Positions 8,413 through 19,050 are shown, counted from the stretch's first letter. The stretch: 37,125 nt of DNA from an uncultured Clostridia bacterium (GCA_947626045.1 CANQQS010000008.1:1-37125), one strand, 5' to 3'. Notes: generated by a model from the sequence alone, not told the origin. Made by a program: numbers and translations.

Positions 8413-10896
8413 ATGGCAGCGACGAAGAAAACCGCGCAGAAAAAGACAGCGGGCAAAAAAAACAATACAAAAAACAGAAACGCCGCTAAAAAAAAGCGTA
8501 ATCCGCTTCCCACATATATTATCTCGATGATAATTATAACGGTACTCGTTTCGGTGCTTCTGTACATCGACACAGGCAGCGGCGGCGTGTTTAACGGTAT
8601 TATGAAGCTTGTCATGAGCCGTCTTTTCGGTGTGTGCGGATATTTTGTGCCTGTCCTTTTGGCGGGAGTTACGGCGTATCTTATCAAGACGAAAGATATA
8701 AACGGCTTTTGGAAGAAATTTCTGCTGTCCGCGCTCGCACTTGTCAATGTGAGCGCGATTACGCAGCTTGCGGCGTCGGATTCGGCGTTCACGCCGATTG
8801 ACGCGCTTGTCGCAGGCTACGCTGACGCGGCGGGCGGTTTTTTCGGTGCGTGTGTCGCAATGTTTCTGGAACGCATGGTACAGAAGGTCGCGTCGTACAT
8901 TATACTGTTTATAACGCTTATTATTCTCGCGAGCGTCATAAGCAATGTGTCGATTGTGACCCTTGTCGTGGATTGGGTAAAGCGTACTGTTGCCGACGCG
9001 AAGGAAAGACGCGAATACGAGGACGAAGAAGCATACAATTTTGACGACGAGTATATCATTGACAGCAAGAGTAACGGTGACGGTAAAAATAAGAGCAAAC
9101 CAAAGAAAAAGAGCGTTCCGTCTATTCTTGACGCGGCAAACTCGCTTTTCAGCGACAAATCGGGTAATGATAAAAAAACGTCGAGTAATACACCTGCCGA
9201 CAAGAATGAGATAAAGGACACGCTCTCCGACGATATTGACGCGATTTTTTCAAGAATGGAACGTGAGAGCGCGCCGCAGCCCGAGATTCCGGAAGCCGAA
9301 AGCATTGTAAATGATACTGCGGCGGTTAAAGAAAAGCCGAAAAAAGCGGACAGCTTGACCGAAAAGGAAAAGAACGAGATAAACAGTGAATTTAACAAAC
9401 CGATAGAACAGCCGAAGATTGAGTATAAGGCTCCCCCGCTCTCGATTTTAAATCCGCCTAAAGCCGTTTCGGGCGACAAACGCGAGGAAATGCGCCGCAC
9501 GGCGGAAAAACTTATATCGATACTTGACGATTTCGGAGTTAAGGCAAAGCTCGTGCAGGTGACGCAGGGTCCGACGGTTACTCGCTACGAAATACAGCCC
9601 GAAACGGGTACGAAGCTCAGCAAAATAGTCGGACTTGCGGACGATATCGCGCTCAATCTCGCCGTTTCAACGGTGCTTGTCGCGCCCGTTCCCGGTAAGG
9701 CGGCCGTCGGCGTGGAGATACCGAACAGCAAGGTAAGCTCCGTGTCGATACGTGAAATGCTTGAGTCGGACGAGTTCCGAGGTGCGAAGTCTAAGCTGAC
9801 AGTCGCGCTCGGTAAGGACATAGGCGGCAACGTCGTTATCGGCGACATTGCAAAAATGCCGCACGTGCTTATCGCGGGCGCTACGGGTTCGGGTAAGAGT
9901 GTGTGTATAAACACGATTATAATGAGCCTTTTGTTTAAATCGAAGCCCGACGAGGTAAATCTTATCATGGTAGACCCAAAGGTGGTTGAACTCGGCGTGT
10001 ACAACGGCATACCCCACCTGCGCGTACCCGTTATTACCGAGCCGAAAAAGGCTGCCGGCGCGCTTAACTGGGCTGTTACGGAAATGATGCGCCGATATGA
10101 TTTGTTTAAGGAAACAGGCGTGAGAAAGCTCGAGAGCTACAACAAGCTCATGGAAAGCACGGGCGGCGAAAAGATACCGCAGCTTGTCGTTATTATAGAC
10201 GAGCTTGCCGACCTTATGATGGTAGCAGCAAAAGAGGTTGAGGATTACATATGCCGTCTGGCGCAGCTTGCGCGTGCGGCGGGTATACATCTGATTATCG
10301 CGACGCAGCGTCCGTCGGTTGACGTTATCACAGGTCTTATTAAGGCAAATATCCCCTCGCGTATAGCGTTCGCGGTGTCGAGCCAGATTGACAGCCGCAC
10401 AATACTTGACAAGGGCGGTGCGGAGAAACTGCTCGGTATGGGCGATATGCTCTACCACCCCTCCGGCGCAAGAACAGCTACGCGCGTGCAGGGCGCGTTC
10501 GTGAGTGACGCGGAGATTGAGAGAGTTCTCGAGTATATTAAGGAAAACACGGGCGAAACGCATTACAGCGAGGATTTAATGGAGGAAATAGAACGCCATG
10601 CGACGGGTGAAAGCGGCGTTACGCCCGACACGCCCGACGAGGACGGTGACCCACTCCTGCGTGAGGCAATCGAGCTTGCCGCGTCGCTCGGTAAAATATC
10701 GACGTCAATGGTTCAGCGCCGTCTTGGTGTGGGCTACAGCCGTGCGGGACGCATTATAGACCAGATGGAAGCGCGCGGTATTATTTCAGGCGCGAACGGT
10801 TCAAAGCCGCGCGAGCTTTTGAAGCTGCCATCGGAGCTTGGTATCGGTTCGGACACGGACAACGAAGACGATTTTGACGATGATGTGAATGAATAA
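8413..10896 (+). CDS. ftsK: DNA translocase FtsK/SpoIIIE
   Basis: N-terminal TM domain, acidic/charged linker, Walker A GATGSGKS, VVIIDELADLMM, IIATQRPSVDVITGLIKANIPSRIAF, C-terminal gamma winged helix (STSMVQRRLGVGYSRAGRIIDQME). Confidence 0.97.
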   Translation: MAATKKTAQKKTAGKKNNTKNRNAAKKKRNPLPTYIISMIIITVLVSVLLYIDTGSGGVFNGIMKLVMSRLFGVCGYFVPVLLAGVTAYLIKTKDINGFWKKFLLSALALVNVSAITQLAASDSAFTPIDALVAGYADAAGGFFGACVAMFLERMVQKVASYIILFITLIILASVISNVSIVTLVVDWVKRTVADAKERREYEDEEAYNFDDEYIIDSKSNGDGKNKSKPKKKSVPSILDAANSLFSDKSGNDKKTSSNTPADKNEIKDTLSDDIDAIFSRMERESAPQPEIPEAESIVNDTAAVKEKPKKADSLTEKEKNEINSEFNKPIEQPKIEYKAPPLSILNPPKAVSGDKREEMRRTAEKLISILDDFGVKAKLVQVTQGPTVTRYEIQPETGTKLSKIVGLADDIALNLAVSTVLVAPVPGKAAVGVEIPNSKVSSVSIREMLESDEFRGAKSKLTVALGKDIGGNVVIGDIAKMPHVLIAGATGSGKSVCINTIIMSLLFKSKPDEVNLIMVDPKVVELGVYNGIPHLRVPVITEPKKAAGALNWAVTEMMRRYDLFKETGVRKLESYNKLMESTGGEKIPQLVVIIDELADLMMVAAKEVEDYICRLAQLARAAGIHLIIATQRPSVDVITGLIKANIPSRIAFAVSSQIDSRTILDKGGAEKLLGMGDMLYHPSGARTATRVQGAFVSDAEIERVLEYIKENTGETHYSEDLMEEIERHATGESGVTPDTPDEDGDPLLREAIELAASLGKISTSMVQRRLGVGYSRAGRIIDQMEARGIISGANGSKPRELLKLPSELGIGSDTDNEDDFDDDVNE

Positions 10897-10920
10897 CGTA
10901 AAATACAAGGAGGAAACAAT

Positions 10921-11772
10921 ATGGCAAAGCTTTTAATGGGCAAAGAGGTGGCGGCACGTATTAAGGGTGAACTGCGCGAAGAAACGGAAAAGCTGAAGGC
11001 GCAGGGTATAAACCCCGGTCTTGCCGTTATAATAGTCGGCGAGGATCCCGCAAGTCAGGTGTATGTACGCAATAAGGAGAAAGCGTGTGAGGAGTGCGGC
11101 ATTTACAGCGAGAAGTACGCGCTGCCCGAGGAAACGACGCAGGAGGAATTACTGCGTCTTATAGACGAATTAAATCATAAGGAATGTATATCGGGCATAC
11201 TCGTGCAGCTTCCGGTACCGAAGCATATTGACGAAAAGACCGTAATTGAGGCGATTGACCCGAAAAAGGACGTTGACGCGTTCCACCCCGTAAACGTCGG
11301 TAAAATTATGGTCGGCAACTATGATTTCGTGCCTTGTACGCCCGCAGGCGTTATGGAGCTTATCAAGGAGAGCGGCGTTGACGTGAGCGGCAAGGAGTGT
11401 GTCGTTGTCGGCAGGAGCAACATTGTCGGCAAGCCACAGGCTATGCTGCTTCTGCATCAAAACGGCACCGTTACGATATGCCATTCGCGCACAAAAGACC
11501 TCGCCGAAAAGACGAAGCGCGCGGATATACTCGTCGCCGCGGTCGGTATACCGAATTTTATCAAGGGCGATATGATCAAGGAAGGTGCGGTCGTTATCGA
11601 CGTGGGTATAAACCGTATGCCGGATAAGAAGCTGTGCGGCGATGTTGAGTTTGAAACTGCCGAAAAGGTAGCGGGAGCGATCACGCCAGTACCGGGCGGC
11701 GTGGGCCCCATGACCGTTGCAATGCTTATGAAAAACACCGTCAGAGCCGCTGTGGTGAATAAGTCGAAGTAA
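10921..11772 (+). CDS. folD: Methylenetetrahydrofolate dehydrogenase/cyclohydrolase FolD
   Basis: [71 protein letters not shown]. Confidence 0.97.
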   Translation: MAKLLMGKEVAARIKGELREETEKLKAQGINPGLAVIIVGEDPASQVYVRNKEKACEECGIYSEKYALPEETTQEELLRLIDELNHKECISGILVQLPVPKHIDEKTVIEAIDPKKDVDAFHPVNVGKIMVGNYDFVPCTPAGVMELIKESGVDVSGKECVVVGRSNIVGKPQAMLLLHQNGTVTICHSRTKDLAEKTKRADILVAAVGIPNFIKGDMIKEGAVVIDVGINRMPDKKLCGDVEFETAEKVAGAITPVPGGVGPMTVAMLMKNTVRAAVVNKSK

Positions 11773-12571
11773 GACCTTCTATAATTTCGGTTTCGGTTTT
11801 TACATCGGCGATTTTGCCGTCATTATCTATAAAATACACTATGGCGTAACAGCCGCGGTTAAACCTCGCGGCAACATCTCTCATATCAGTATCCGTGTCC
11901 GCCGCGATAAGGCGGACACGGTTCTTTTTTTTCTTTTCCGCAAACATAAGCTCGCTTACAAAATCCACGTCGTACTTTTCACGCTGCGTAAAGATGTTGC
12001 CCATGAGCAGCAGCGAGAACAGTATCAGAGAGAAGTTTGTTCTGTTTACGGTCACAACGTACACGCCGAGCGCGGCGAGCGTTGCGCAGATTACGGCGCT
12101 TATAACTCCGCTTATGCGGTTCGCCGTTCTGTAACCTAAGCGGCGCGACAGAAATCGTTTTAAAAGCGCGCCGCCGTCAAGCGGCATTGCTGGCAGCATA
12201 TTAACCGCGAAAAGGGCTATATTCATCGCGTAAAACTCACGCACAACCTCCACGCCGCACAGACCGTATATCCAAAGCGACAAAAGCGCGGCGGCGGCGT
12301 TAAAAAGAGGCCCCGAGAGGTAAAGTATTACCTCGTCCGAAAATGTGTTCACAATTCTGTTTTTTAGCCGCAAATTAAGTCCGAACGGCTGCAGAATCAC
12401 GCAGTCAATTTTAAGTCCGACGCATACGGCTGCGACGAGGTGCGCCGTTTCGTGCAGTGCCATTACGGCGTACGACACGTAGAACACGGTCGGGCATTTG
12501 AATATTATCCCGAATACGAACAGCGCGATTGTGAGCGGGTTTATTTTTATATGCTCCGTTATTTTTATCAC
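11741..12571 (-). CDS. M50 family site-2-type protease (SpoIVFB-like) with C-terminal CBS-like region
   Basis: HETAH motif in a TM context, [11 protein letters not shown] motif, multiple TM helices. Confidence 0.85.
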   Translation of the reverse strand: MIKITEHIKINPLTIALFVFGIIFKCPTVFYVSYAVMALHETAHLVAAVCVGLKIDCVILQPFGLNLRLKNRIVNTFSDEVILYLSGPLFNAAAALLSLWIYGLCGVEVVREFYAMNIALFAVNMLPAMPLDGGALLKRFLSRRLGYRTANRISGVISAVICATLAALGVYVVTVNRTNFSLILFSLLLMGNIFTQREKYDVDFVSELMFAEKKKKNRVRLIAADTDTDMRDVAARFNRGCYAIVYFIDNDGKIADVKTETEIIEGLTSTYSPQRL

Positions 12572-12610
12572 AGGACATACCTCCCCGTTTTTATTTTATG
12601 CGGGCGTAAT

Positions 12611-12638
12611 AAAAAAAGTACAGCGCGGAGCCGTACTT
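12611..12638 (-). terminator. Rho-independent terminator after the M18 aminopeptidase
   Basis: Reverse strand AAGTAC-GGCTCCGCGCT-GTACTTTTTTT. Confidence 0.75.
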
Positions 12639-12649
12639 AATTATATTAT

Positions 12650-14053
12650 TCAGCTTTTATAAAACGCGACATATGACCTGTAAGCCATATAAACATCGCT
12701 CTTTGCCGTCACCTCGAACGGCGAGTGCATGCTTAGTACCGGCACACCGCAGTCGATTACGTCGATATTGAGGTTCGCGACGTACTGCGCTATTGTACCG
12801 CCGCCGCCCTGATCGACTTTGCCGAGCTCCGAGGTCTGCCATATTACTCCGTCGTCGTCGAGTATTTTGCCTATTTTGTACACAAATTCAGCCGACGCGT
12901 CGGAGCTTTCAGCCTTGCCGCGTGCGCCGGTGTACTTCATCAGCACCATACCGCAGCCCGCGAATGCCGCATTTTTCTTTTCCGAAACGCTCTCGTAGTT
13001 CGGATCAACAGCCGCGCCGACATCCGAGGACAGACATGCGGAGTGTGATATTATCTTGTTAAAATCGGTCATTGTGCATGAGCCTGTGAGCTTTTCGGCT
13101 ATCTCGGCTACGGTCATTTCAAAGAATGCGCTTAACATTCCCGTGTTGCCTGTAGAGCCGATTTCTTCCTTATCCACAAGCAGCGCGACAGCCGTTTTGT
13201 TTGGGTTGTCAACATCAAGTATGCCCTTTAGCGTCGTGAACGCGCACACTCTGTCGTCCTGACCGTACGAGCCTATGAAGCTCTCGTCAAGTCCCACGTT
13301 GCGCGCCTTGAACGCCGGCACTATTTCTATTTCCGCGCTTAAAAAGTCGCGCTCCGTTATGCCGTAGCGGTCGTTTATAAGCTTAAGAGCCGCGAATTTA
13401 ACCTTTTCTTTTACCTCGTCGTCGCCGACAGGCATACCGCCTATAAGTATATTGAGGTTTTCGCCCTCTATGCCTTCAGCCAAAGACTTCGACATCTGAT
13501 CTTTCGCGAGGTGCGGCAGAAGGTCTGTTATGCAGAATACGGGATCCGTGTCCTTTTCGCCGATATTGAGCGTTACTTTATTGCCGTCCTTTGTGAATAT
13601 TACGCCGTGCAAAGCGAGCGGCATCGCCGTCCACTGATACTTCTTTATTCCGCCGTAGTAGTGCGTTTTCAGAAGCGCCATACCGGTCGATTCATAGAGC
13701 GGGTTCTGCTTTAAGTCAAGACGCGGCGAGTCAATATGCGCGCCGACAAGGTTAATGCCGTTACGTATGTCGTCCTTGCCTATTACAGCCAAAAGGATGT
13801 TTTTCGCGCGGTTTATCTTGTATACCTTATCGCCCGCTTTGAGCGTGTCCGTTTCGTCAAGGTTTTTGTAGCCCGCGTCCTTTACCATTTTTAGCGCCGT
13901 TTCAACACACTCACGCTCCGTTTTGCCGGCGTCGAGAAACGCGCGGTACTCATCGCAAAGCGCGTACATTTCGCGTTTTTCATCTTCTGTTATATTCTCA
14001 TATACGTTTTTTCTTTCGTAGGAAAGTAATTTGAAAAGCTCTTTGTCAGTCAT
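12650..14053 (-). CDS. M18 family aminopeptidase (aspartyl aminopeptidase-like)
   Basis: GAHIDSPRLDLKQNPLYE, DKEEIGSTGNTGM, SHSACLSSDVGAAVDPNY, VLSMHSPFEVTAKSDVY. Confidence 0.93.
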   Translation of the reverse strand: MTDKELFKLLSYERKNVYENITEDEKREMYALCDEYRAFLDAGKTERECVETALKMVKDAGYKNLDETDTLKAGDKVYKINRAKNILLAVIGKDDIRNGINLVGAHIDSPRLDLKQNPLYESTGMALLKTHYYGGIKKYQWTAMPLALHGVIFTKDGNKVTLNIGEKDTDPVFCITDLLPHLAKDQMSKSLAEGIEGENLNILIGGMPVGDDEVKEKVKFAALKLINDRYGITERDFLSAEIEIVPAFKARNVGLDESFIGSYGQDDRVCAFTTLKGILDVDNPNKTAVALLVDKEEIGSTGNTGMLSAFFEMTVAEIAEKLTGSCTMTDFNKIISHSACLSSDVGAAVDPNYESVSEKKNAAFAGCGMVLMKYTGARGKAESSDASAEFVYKIGKILDDDGVIWQTSELGKVDQGGGGTIAQYVANLNIDVIDCGVPVLSMHSPFEVTAKSDVYMAYRSYVAFYKS

Positions 14054-14071
14054 ATTGCCGACCTCCCTAAT

Positions 14072-15367
14072 TTATGATTGTTTAAGCTCGTAGCCACCTA
14101 CGGGTCTTATCGACAGCACGTGGCACATTCCATCGCCAAGCACGCTTTCGATGCCGCTTTTGAACTCGTCAAGCATATCGAACGGCACAAACGCCTGCAC
14201 CGTTCCGGCAAAGCCGCCGCCGTGTACGCGGTAAGAGCCTCTGTCGCCCAGGAGCTCATCGCACATTGCGAGCGTTACCGACACAGCCTGTGTCTTCGGC
14301 ATCGACGACGCGTAGACGTTTTGAAGATACATATACGACGAGCGTCCCGAAAGTCTGTTAAGGCGCAGAAATTCGTCAAAATTCCCCGATTTGAGCGCGT
14401 TCGTTTCGTCGAGAGCGCACTTGTTGTCACGGAAGAAGTGGATTGCGCGAAGAACAGCGCGGTCGTTTTTGAGCTTTTCGCGCAGCGCGCCGATATTTGC
14501 CTTAAACTCGGTTTCGTCAACCTCGCGCAGGTATTTCTTGCCGAAATACGCGGCTACGGATTTCATATCGGCGGGGATTGTCGCGTACTCGTCCGTAAGG
14601 TCGGCGTGATCCGCGCCGGAGTCTATTATGCAGAGCACGTGACTCTCCTTTGTGAGGTCAATCTCCACCTTCTCTATCACGGGGTTTTCCGTGCTTTCAA
14701 AATCAATCGCGACAACGCCGCCCACAGACGACGCCATTTGATCCATAAGACCGCTCGGCTTGTTGTAGTAGACGTTTTCGGCGTACTGACCGAATTTAGC
14801 TATTTCCACAGGACTTACGCTGCCGTTTGCGAAAAGTCCGTTTATTATCGTTCCCACAAGAACCTCAAACGCAGCCGACGACGATACGCCCGAGCCTTTA
14901 GGCACGTTTGATATTGTGTACGCGTCGAAGCCCTTTACCTCTACCCCGATGTCCGTAAAACGCTTGATTACGCCGCGGATAAGCGCTATCGCCTTGTCGT
15001 ACTGCTCCTTGTGGATTTCCAGATCGTCAAGGTCAATAACGTCCATTTTGTAATTTCTCGACTGTATGCGGACTGTGTTTGTGCCGTTGGGGCGCGCTGC
15101 CGCGATTATGTCGATATTCACGCTTCCGGCAAGCACGCGTCCGTGCTGGTGGTCGGTGTGGTTGCCGCCTATTTCCGTGCGTCCGGGTGCGGAAAAGAGC
15201 GCTATGTCGTCGGCTTCGCCGAATGTGTCAACAAAGCTGTCAATCGCGTCAACATATCTTTCGGCGTACTGCTTTGTCTCACCGTCGCCGCACACGTATA
15301 TGAATTTAAGCTTTTCGTCGTACTCGCCCGCGAGAAGCGCGGCTTTCGTTTCATTTAAAGAGCGCAT
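14072..15367 (-). CDS. galK: Galactokinase (GHMP kinase)
   Basis: APGRTEIGGNHTDHQHGRVLA, VPKGSGVSSSAAFEVLVG, VHGGGFAGTVQAFVP. Confidence 0.93.
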   Translation of the reverse strand: MRSLNETKAALLAGEYDEKLKFIYVCGDGETKQYAERYVDAIDSFVDTFGEADDIALFSAPGRTEIGGNHTDHQHGRVLAGSVNIDIIAAARPNGTNTVRIQSRNYKMDVIDLDDLEIHKEQYDKAIALIRGVIKRFTDIGVEVKGFDAYTISNVPKGSGVSSSAAFEVLVGTIINGLFANGSVSPVEIAKFGQYAENVYYNKPSGLMDQMASSVGGVVAIDFESTENPVIEKVEIDLTKESHVLCIIDSGADHADLTDEYATIPADMKSVAAYFGKKYLREVDETEFKANIGALREKLKNDRAVLRAIHFFRDNKCALDETNALKSGNFDEFLRLNRLSGRSSYMYLQNVYASSMPKTQAVSVTLAMCDELLGDRGSYRVHGGGFAGTVQAFVPFDMLDEFKSGIESVLGDGMCHVLSIRPVGGYELKQS

Positions 15368-15383
15368 ATTGTCCTCCTTTGTG

Positions 15384-16886
15384 TTACTCGACCATAAGAA
15401 AGTCGCTTACCGTCTGCTGCATCTCGTCCTTATCGCAAACAAGGTCGAATACAACCGACTTATTCTTGAGCGCAGCGAGCGATTCGGGGATTTTCATTCC
15501 GCTCTTTTCGCTAAGCTCGTTAAGCAATGTAAACTCGTCCTTGCCCACAACAGCGTTGTGATCCTCAAGCGCGATAAGCACGCTCTGATTGAATTTGAAC
15601 GGGCTTGCCGTTGACGCTATAACCGTCTTTGTCTTGTCGCCCGTTTCCGCGACGTACTTATCGTATACGGCTTTCGCAACGGCTGTGTGAGTGTCCATTA
15701 CGTAGTCGTATTCCTTAGCCGTTTTCCTGATTGCCGCCATTGTTTCGGCATCGTCGCAGTAACCTGCCGAAAACAGCGACTGCATCTTTGCCTTAACGTC
15801 GGCGGACACCTCATACACGCCGTCCGACGCAAGCTTTGCCATAAGGTCTCTTACAGCCGCGTCGTCGCAGCCGGTAAGGTCGTATAAAAATCTTTCGAGG
15901 TTGCTCGAAATCAAAATGTCCATTGACGGCGAGATTGTCGTGTGGAACGGACGGTTTTTGTTATACACACCCGTGTTTATAAACTCGGTGAGAACGTTGT
16001 TCTCATTCGACGCGCAGATAAATCTGCGTACGGGAAGTCCCATTTTCTTAGCGTAGTAAGACGCCAAGATATTGCCGAAATTGCCTGTCGGCACTACGAC
16101 GTTTATCTCGTCGCCGTTTTTGATGTCGCCGCTCTTTATAAGCTCGGCATACGCGGAGAAGTAGTAAACTATCTGCGGCACAAGTCTGCCCCAGTTTATC
16201 GAGTTCGCAGACGACAGGCTGAATTTGTTGCGCTCGAGAAGCGTCTTGTACGCCTCGTCGGTAAATATCTTCTTTACGCCGTTCTGCGCGTCGTCAAAGT
16301 TACCCTTTACAGCCGCAACCGATACGTTGTCGCCCTCCTGCGTAACCATTTGGAGCTTTTGTATCTCGCTTACGCCGTTGTCGGGATAAAATACGATTAT
16401 TCTCGTGCCGTCAACGTCCCGAAATCCCGCGAGAGCCGCCTTGCCCGTGTCGCCCGACGTGGCGACAAGAATTACGACCTCTTTGTCCTCGTTTGTCTTT
16501 TTCATGGACGTTGTAAGCAGGTGCGGCAGAATTTGCAGCGCCATATCCTTAAACGCACATGTCGGTCCGTGCCACAGCTCGAGAACGTATACGGTGTCGC
16601 TGAGCTTATACACCGGAGCAATCGCGCTTGTACCGAATTTTTCCTTTGTATACGCGCTGTTTACGCATTTTGCAAGCTCCTCGTCCGTGAAGTCGGTGAG
16701 AAATTTGCCGAGTATAAATTTCGCTCTTTCGTTGTATGTCATCTCCGTGAGAGCGTTTATTTCCGCACGTGTAACCGTCGGAAAACTCTCAGGCACAAAT
16801 AATCCGCCCTCGCGCGAAAGTCCCTGCTTTATTGCCTGAGCGGATGATACTGATATGCTTTTGTCCCTTGTGCTTTGATATTGCAT
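15384..16886 (-). CDS. thrC: Threonine synthase
   Basis: MQYQSTRDKSISVSSAQAIKQGLSREGGLFVPE, LELWHGPTCAFKDMALQ, VATSGDTGKAALAGF, PTGNFGNILASYYAKKMGLP. Confidence 0.96.
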   Translation of the reverse strand: MQYQSTRDKSISVSSAQAIKQGLSREGGLFVPESFPTVTRAEINALTEMTYNERAKFILGKFLTDFTDEELAKCVNSAYTKEKFGTSAIAPVYKLSDTVYVLELWHGPTCAFKDMALQILPHLLTTSMKKTNEDKEVVILVATSGDTGKAALAGFRDVDGTRIIVFYPDNGVSEIQKLQMVTQEGDNVSVAAVKGNFDDAQNGVKKIFTDEAYKTLLERNKFSLSSANSINWGRLVPQIVYYFSAYAELIKSGDIKNGDEINVVVPTGNFGNILASYYAKKMGLPVRRFICASNENNVLTEFINTGVYNKNRPFHTTISPSMDILISSNLERFLYDLTGCDDAAVRDLMAKLASDGVYEVSADVKAKMQSLFSAGYCDDAETMAAIRKTAKEYDYVMDTHTAVAKAVYDKYVAETGDKTKTVIASTASPFKFNQSVLIALEDHNAVVGKDEFTLLNELSEKSGMKIPESLAALKNKSVVFDLVCDKDEMQQTVSDFLMVE

Positions 16887-16910
16887 GTGTTAAAACCTCC
16901 GAATACAGAT

Positions 16911-16938
16911 TATGGGACTGCCGTTGTGCGCGGCAGCC
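16911..16938. other. GC-rich hairpin in the thrC 5' leader
   Basis: Plus strand GGGACTGCCG-TTGTGCG-CGGCAGCCCC followed by TGTCTGTTTTTTTA; T tract lies on the strand opposite thrC and the upstream P-loop gene. Confidence 0.6.
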
Positions 16939-16958
16939 CCTGTCTGTTTTTTTATTTC

Positions 16959-17369
16959 TTACGCCAGTTCCTTAATATAGTCGGGCGCAGTGTCCGCGTC
17001 TATGCTTACCGATATTACGAACGATATGCTCTGCTTTCTTGACAATTCCTCAAGTCTCTTGAGAAATTCCTCAAAGCCGTCAAGCTCAGTCGTGCCGACA
17101 ATTTTGAAAATGCCATCGATGAATATGTTCGTGATGTCGTAGTCGCGGCTTACTATGCCGTAGATGAAGCCCAGAAGCTCGTTATAGCTTCTGAGGTCGA
17201 AATCCGACGTGGTAGCCATTCTCGCCTTTGAATCAACTGCGTACATCTGATCGCTCGTTTTTGCGATGAATACCACGTTGCCCTTCGCGACCGTAAGAGC
17301 CGTGTTTACCTTTTCCACAAGAGCCTTCGTCTTGCCCGTTCCCTTTTTACCGATAAGAAGTTCAACCAT
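16959..17369 (-). CDS. Small P-loop ATPase, uncharacterised
   Basis: Walker A GKKGTGKT near the N-terminus, hydrophobic ITNIFIDGIF Walker-B-like strand; 136 aa; RBS GGAGGAAG. Confidence 0.75.
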   Translation of the reverse strand: MVELLIGKKGTGKTKALVEKVNTALTVAKGNVVFIAKTSDQMYAVDSKARMATTSDFDLRSYNELLGFIYGIVSRDYDITNIFIDGIFKIVGTTELDGFEEFLKRLEELSRKQSISFVISVSIDADTAPDYIKELA

Positions 17370-17435
17370 AAGAAACTTCCTCCTTTGATTTATTTTATTT
17401 TGTGGGATTGCCGTAATAAATCGTATAGTTTAGGC

Positions 17436-17500
17436 GTAGGGGCGACCCTTGCGGTCGCCCGACGGATTTCTTTTCGGGCGACCGCAAGGGTCGCCCCTAC
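17436..17500. repeat. Perfect 26-bp-arm inverted repeat (MITE/REP-like palindrome)
   Basis: GTAGGGGCGACCCTTGCGGTCGCCCG - 13 nt - CGGGCGACCGCAAGGGTCGCCCCTAC. Confidence 0.85.
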
Positions 17501-17546
17501 AATTCAACATAATTTATTTAATACGACAAACGCATTAAAAACGATT

Positions 17547-18902
17547 TTACTTCGCGAGTCTTTCCTCGAGAGCCGCTTTCTGATCCTCGTAGCCCGGCTT
17601 GCCGAGAAGCGCGAACATATTCTTCTTGTACGCTTCAACGCCCGGCTGGTCAAACGGATTTACGCCGAGAAGATAACCCGATATGCCGCACGCCTTCTCG
17701 AAGAAGTATACCATCTTGCCGAAATTATACGCGTCGAGCTTCGGAACGGATACGACGAGATTCGGCACCTGACCGTCCGTGTGTGCCAGAGCCGTACCCT
17801 GAGCCGCCTTGGAGTTTACAAAGTCAACGGTCTTTCCCGCGAGGAAGTTAAGTCCGTCTATGTTGTCCTCGGTGGCTTCTATCGTTATATTCTTTCTCGG
17901 CTCTTCAACGAGTATAGCCGTCTCGAACATTATTCTCTGACCGTCCTGGATATACTGTCCCATTGAGTGGAGGTCGGACGAGAAGTCGGCTGCCGCCGGG
18001 AATATTCCCTTATTGTCCTTGCCCTCGCTCTCGCCGTAGAGCTGCTTCCACCATTCACCGAAATAATGAAGCGCAGCAGGCTCATAGTTTACGACCATTT
18101 CAACGGTCTTGCCCTTTCTCGCGAGCGCGTTTCTTACAGCCGCGTACTGGTAGCACTGATTTTCCGCAAGGTTCGGGTTGCTGTACTCGTCCATCGCGTC
18201 CTTCGCGCCCTGCATCATGGCGTCAATGTCTATACCTGCAGTCGCAATCGGCAAAAGTCCCACAGCAGTAAGAACGGAGTAACGTCCGCCTACGTCGTCG
18301 GGTACAACGAACGTTTCGTAGCCCTCGCTGTCCGCGAGCGTCTTTAAAGCGCCACGCGCCTTGTCGGTAGTCGCGTAAATTCTCTTTGCAGCTTCCACCT
18401 TGCCGTATTTCTTTTCAAGCAATTCCTTGAATATTCTGAAAGCTATCGCCGGTTCTGTCGTAGTGCCGGACTTCGAGATTACGTTTACGCTTATATCCTT
18501 GCCCTCTACCGCTTCGAGAAGGTCTGCAAGGTACGTCGAGCTTATGCTGTTGCCTGCGAAAAATACGGCGGGACCCTTTCTCTTATCCTTATCGAGCGCG
18601 TTGTAGAACGAGTGCGAAAGCATTTCCACAGCCGCTCTCGCGCCGAGGTACGAACCGCCGATGCCTATTACGATAAGCACGTCCGAGTCGGAGCGGATCT
18701 TCTCCGCCGCCTTCTTAATGCGCGCAAACTCCTCTTTGTCGTATTCCGCCGGAAGGTCTACCCATCCGAGGTAATCATTGCCCGCGCCGGTTTTATCGTG
18801 AAGCATTTTATGAGCGTCCGCAACGTACTTTGCTAGGTTGTCTATCTCATACTGCTTTACGAACGGGAGCGCCTTTGAATAATCGAATCTCAGATTTGCC
18901 AT
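17547..18902 (-). CDS. pgi: Glucose-6-phosphate isomerase
   Basis: [69 protein letters not shown]. Confidence 0.97.
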   Translation of the reverse strand: MANLRFDYSKALPFVKQYEIDNLAKYVADAHKMLHDKTGAGNDYLGWVDLPAEYDKEEFARIKKAAEKIRSDSDVLIVIGIGGSYLGARAAVEMLSHSFYNALDKDKRKGPAVFFAGNSISSTYLADLLEAVEGKDISVNVISKSGTTTEPAIAFRIFKELLEKKYGKVEAAKRIYATTDKARGALKTLADSEGYETFVVPDDVGGRYSVLTAVGLLPIATAGIDIDAMMQGAKDAMDEYSNPNLAENQCYQYAAVRNALARKGKTVEMVVNYEPAALHYFGEWWKQLYGESEGKDNKGIFPAAADFSSDLHSMGQYIQDGQRIMFETAILVEEPRKNITIEATEDNIDGLNFLAGKTVDFVNSKAAQGTALAHTDGQVPNLVVSVPKLDAYNFGKMVYFFEKACGISGYLLGVNPFDQPGVEAYKKNMFALLGKPGYEDQKAALEERLAK

Positions 18903-18950
18903 TTTCGTATATCCTCCTATATTTTGTATGAATTACATTTATTATCATAT

Positions 18951-18979
18951 ATTCTATACTATTTTTGCCAATAAATCAA
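18951..18979 (-). promoter_or_regulatory. Putative pgi promoter (TTGATT-17-TAGAAT)
   Basis: Reverse strand TTGATT, 17 nt, TAGAAT, upstream of AGGAGG and ATG at 18902. Confidence 0.5.
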
Positions 18980-19016
18980 TACAAAATTTGAATTTTTCTC
19001 ATAAGTTTTTAAACAC

Positions 19017-19050
19017 TGCAAAAAGACAGCCGTAAAGAGCTGTCTTTGCA
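19017..19050 (-). terminator. Terminator at the 3' end of the 19-28.6 kb gene block
   Basis: Reverse strand AAAGACAGC-TCTTTAC-GGCTGTCTTTTTGCA hairpin with T tract. Confidence 0.7.

Noticed and set aside
9667-10563. 298-aa minus-strand ORF
   Set aside because: Antisense to ftsK motor domain; shadow ORF
14078-14911. 277-aa plus-strand ORF
   Set aside because: Antisense to galK; shadow ORF
15942-16802. 286-aa plus-strand ORF
   Set aside because: Fully antisense to thrC, which has unmistakable family motifs; Arg/His/Tyr-rich composition is typical of shadow ORFs
17385-17966. 193-aa plus-strand ORF
   Set aside because: Starts through the 65-nt palindrome and continues antisense to pgi; GATLAVARR is repeat-derived translation
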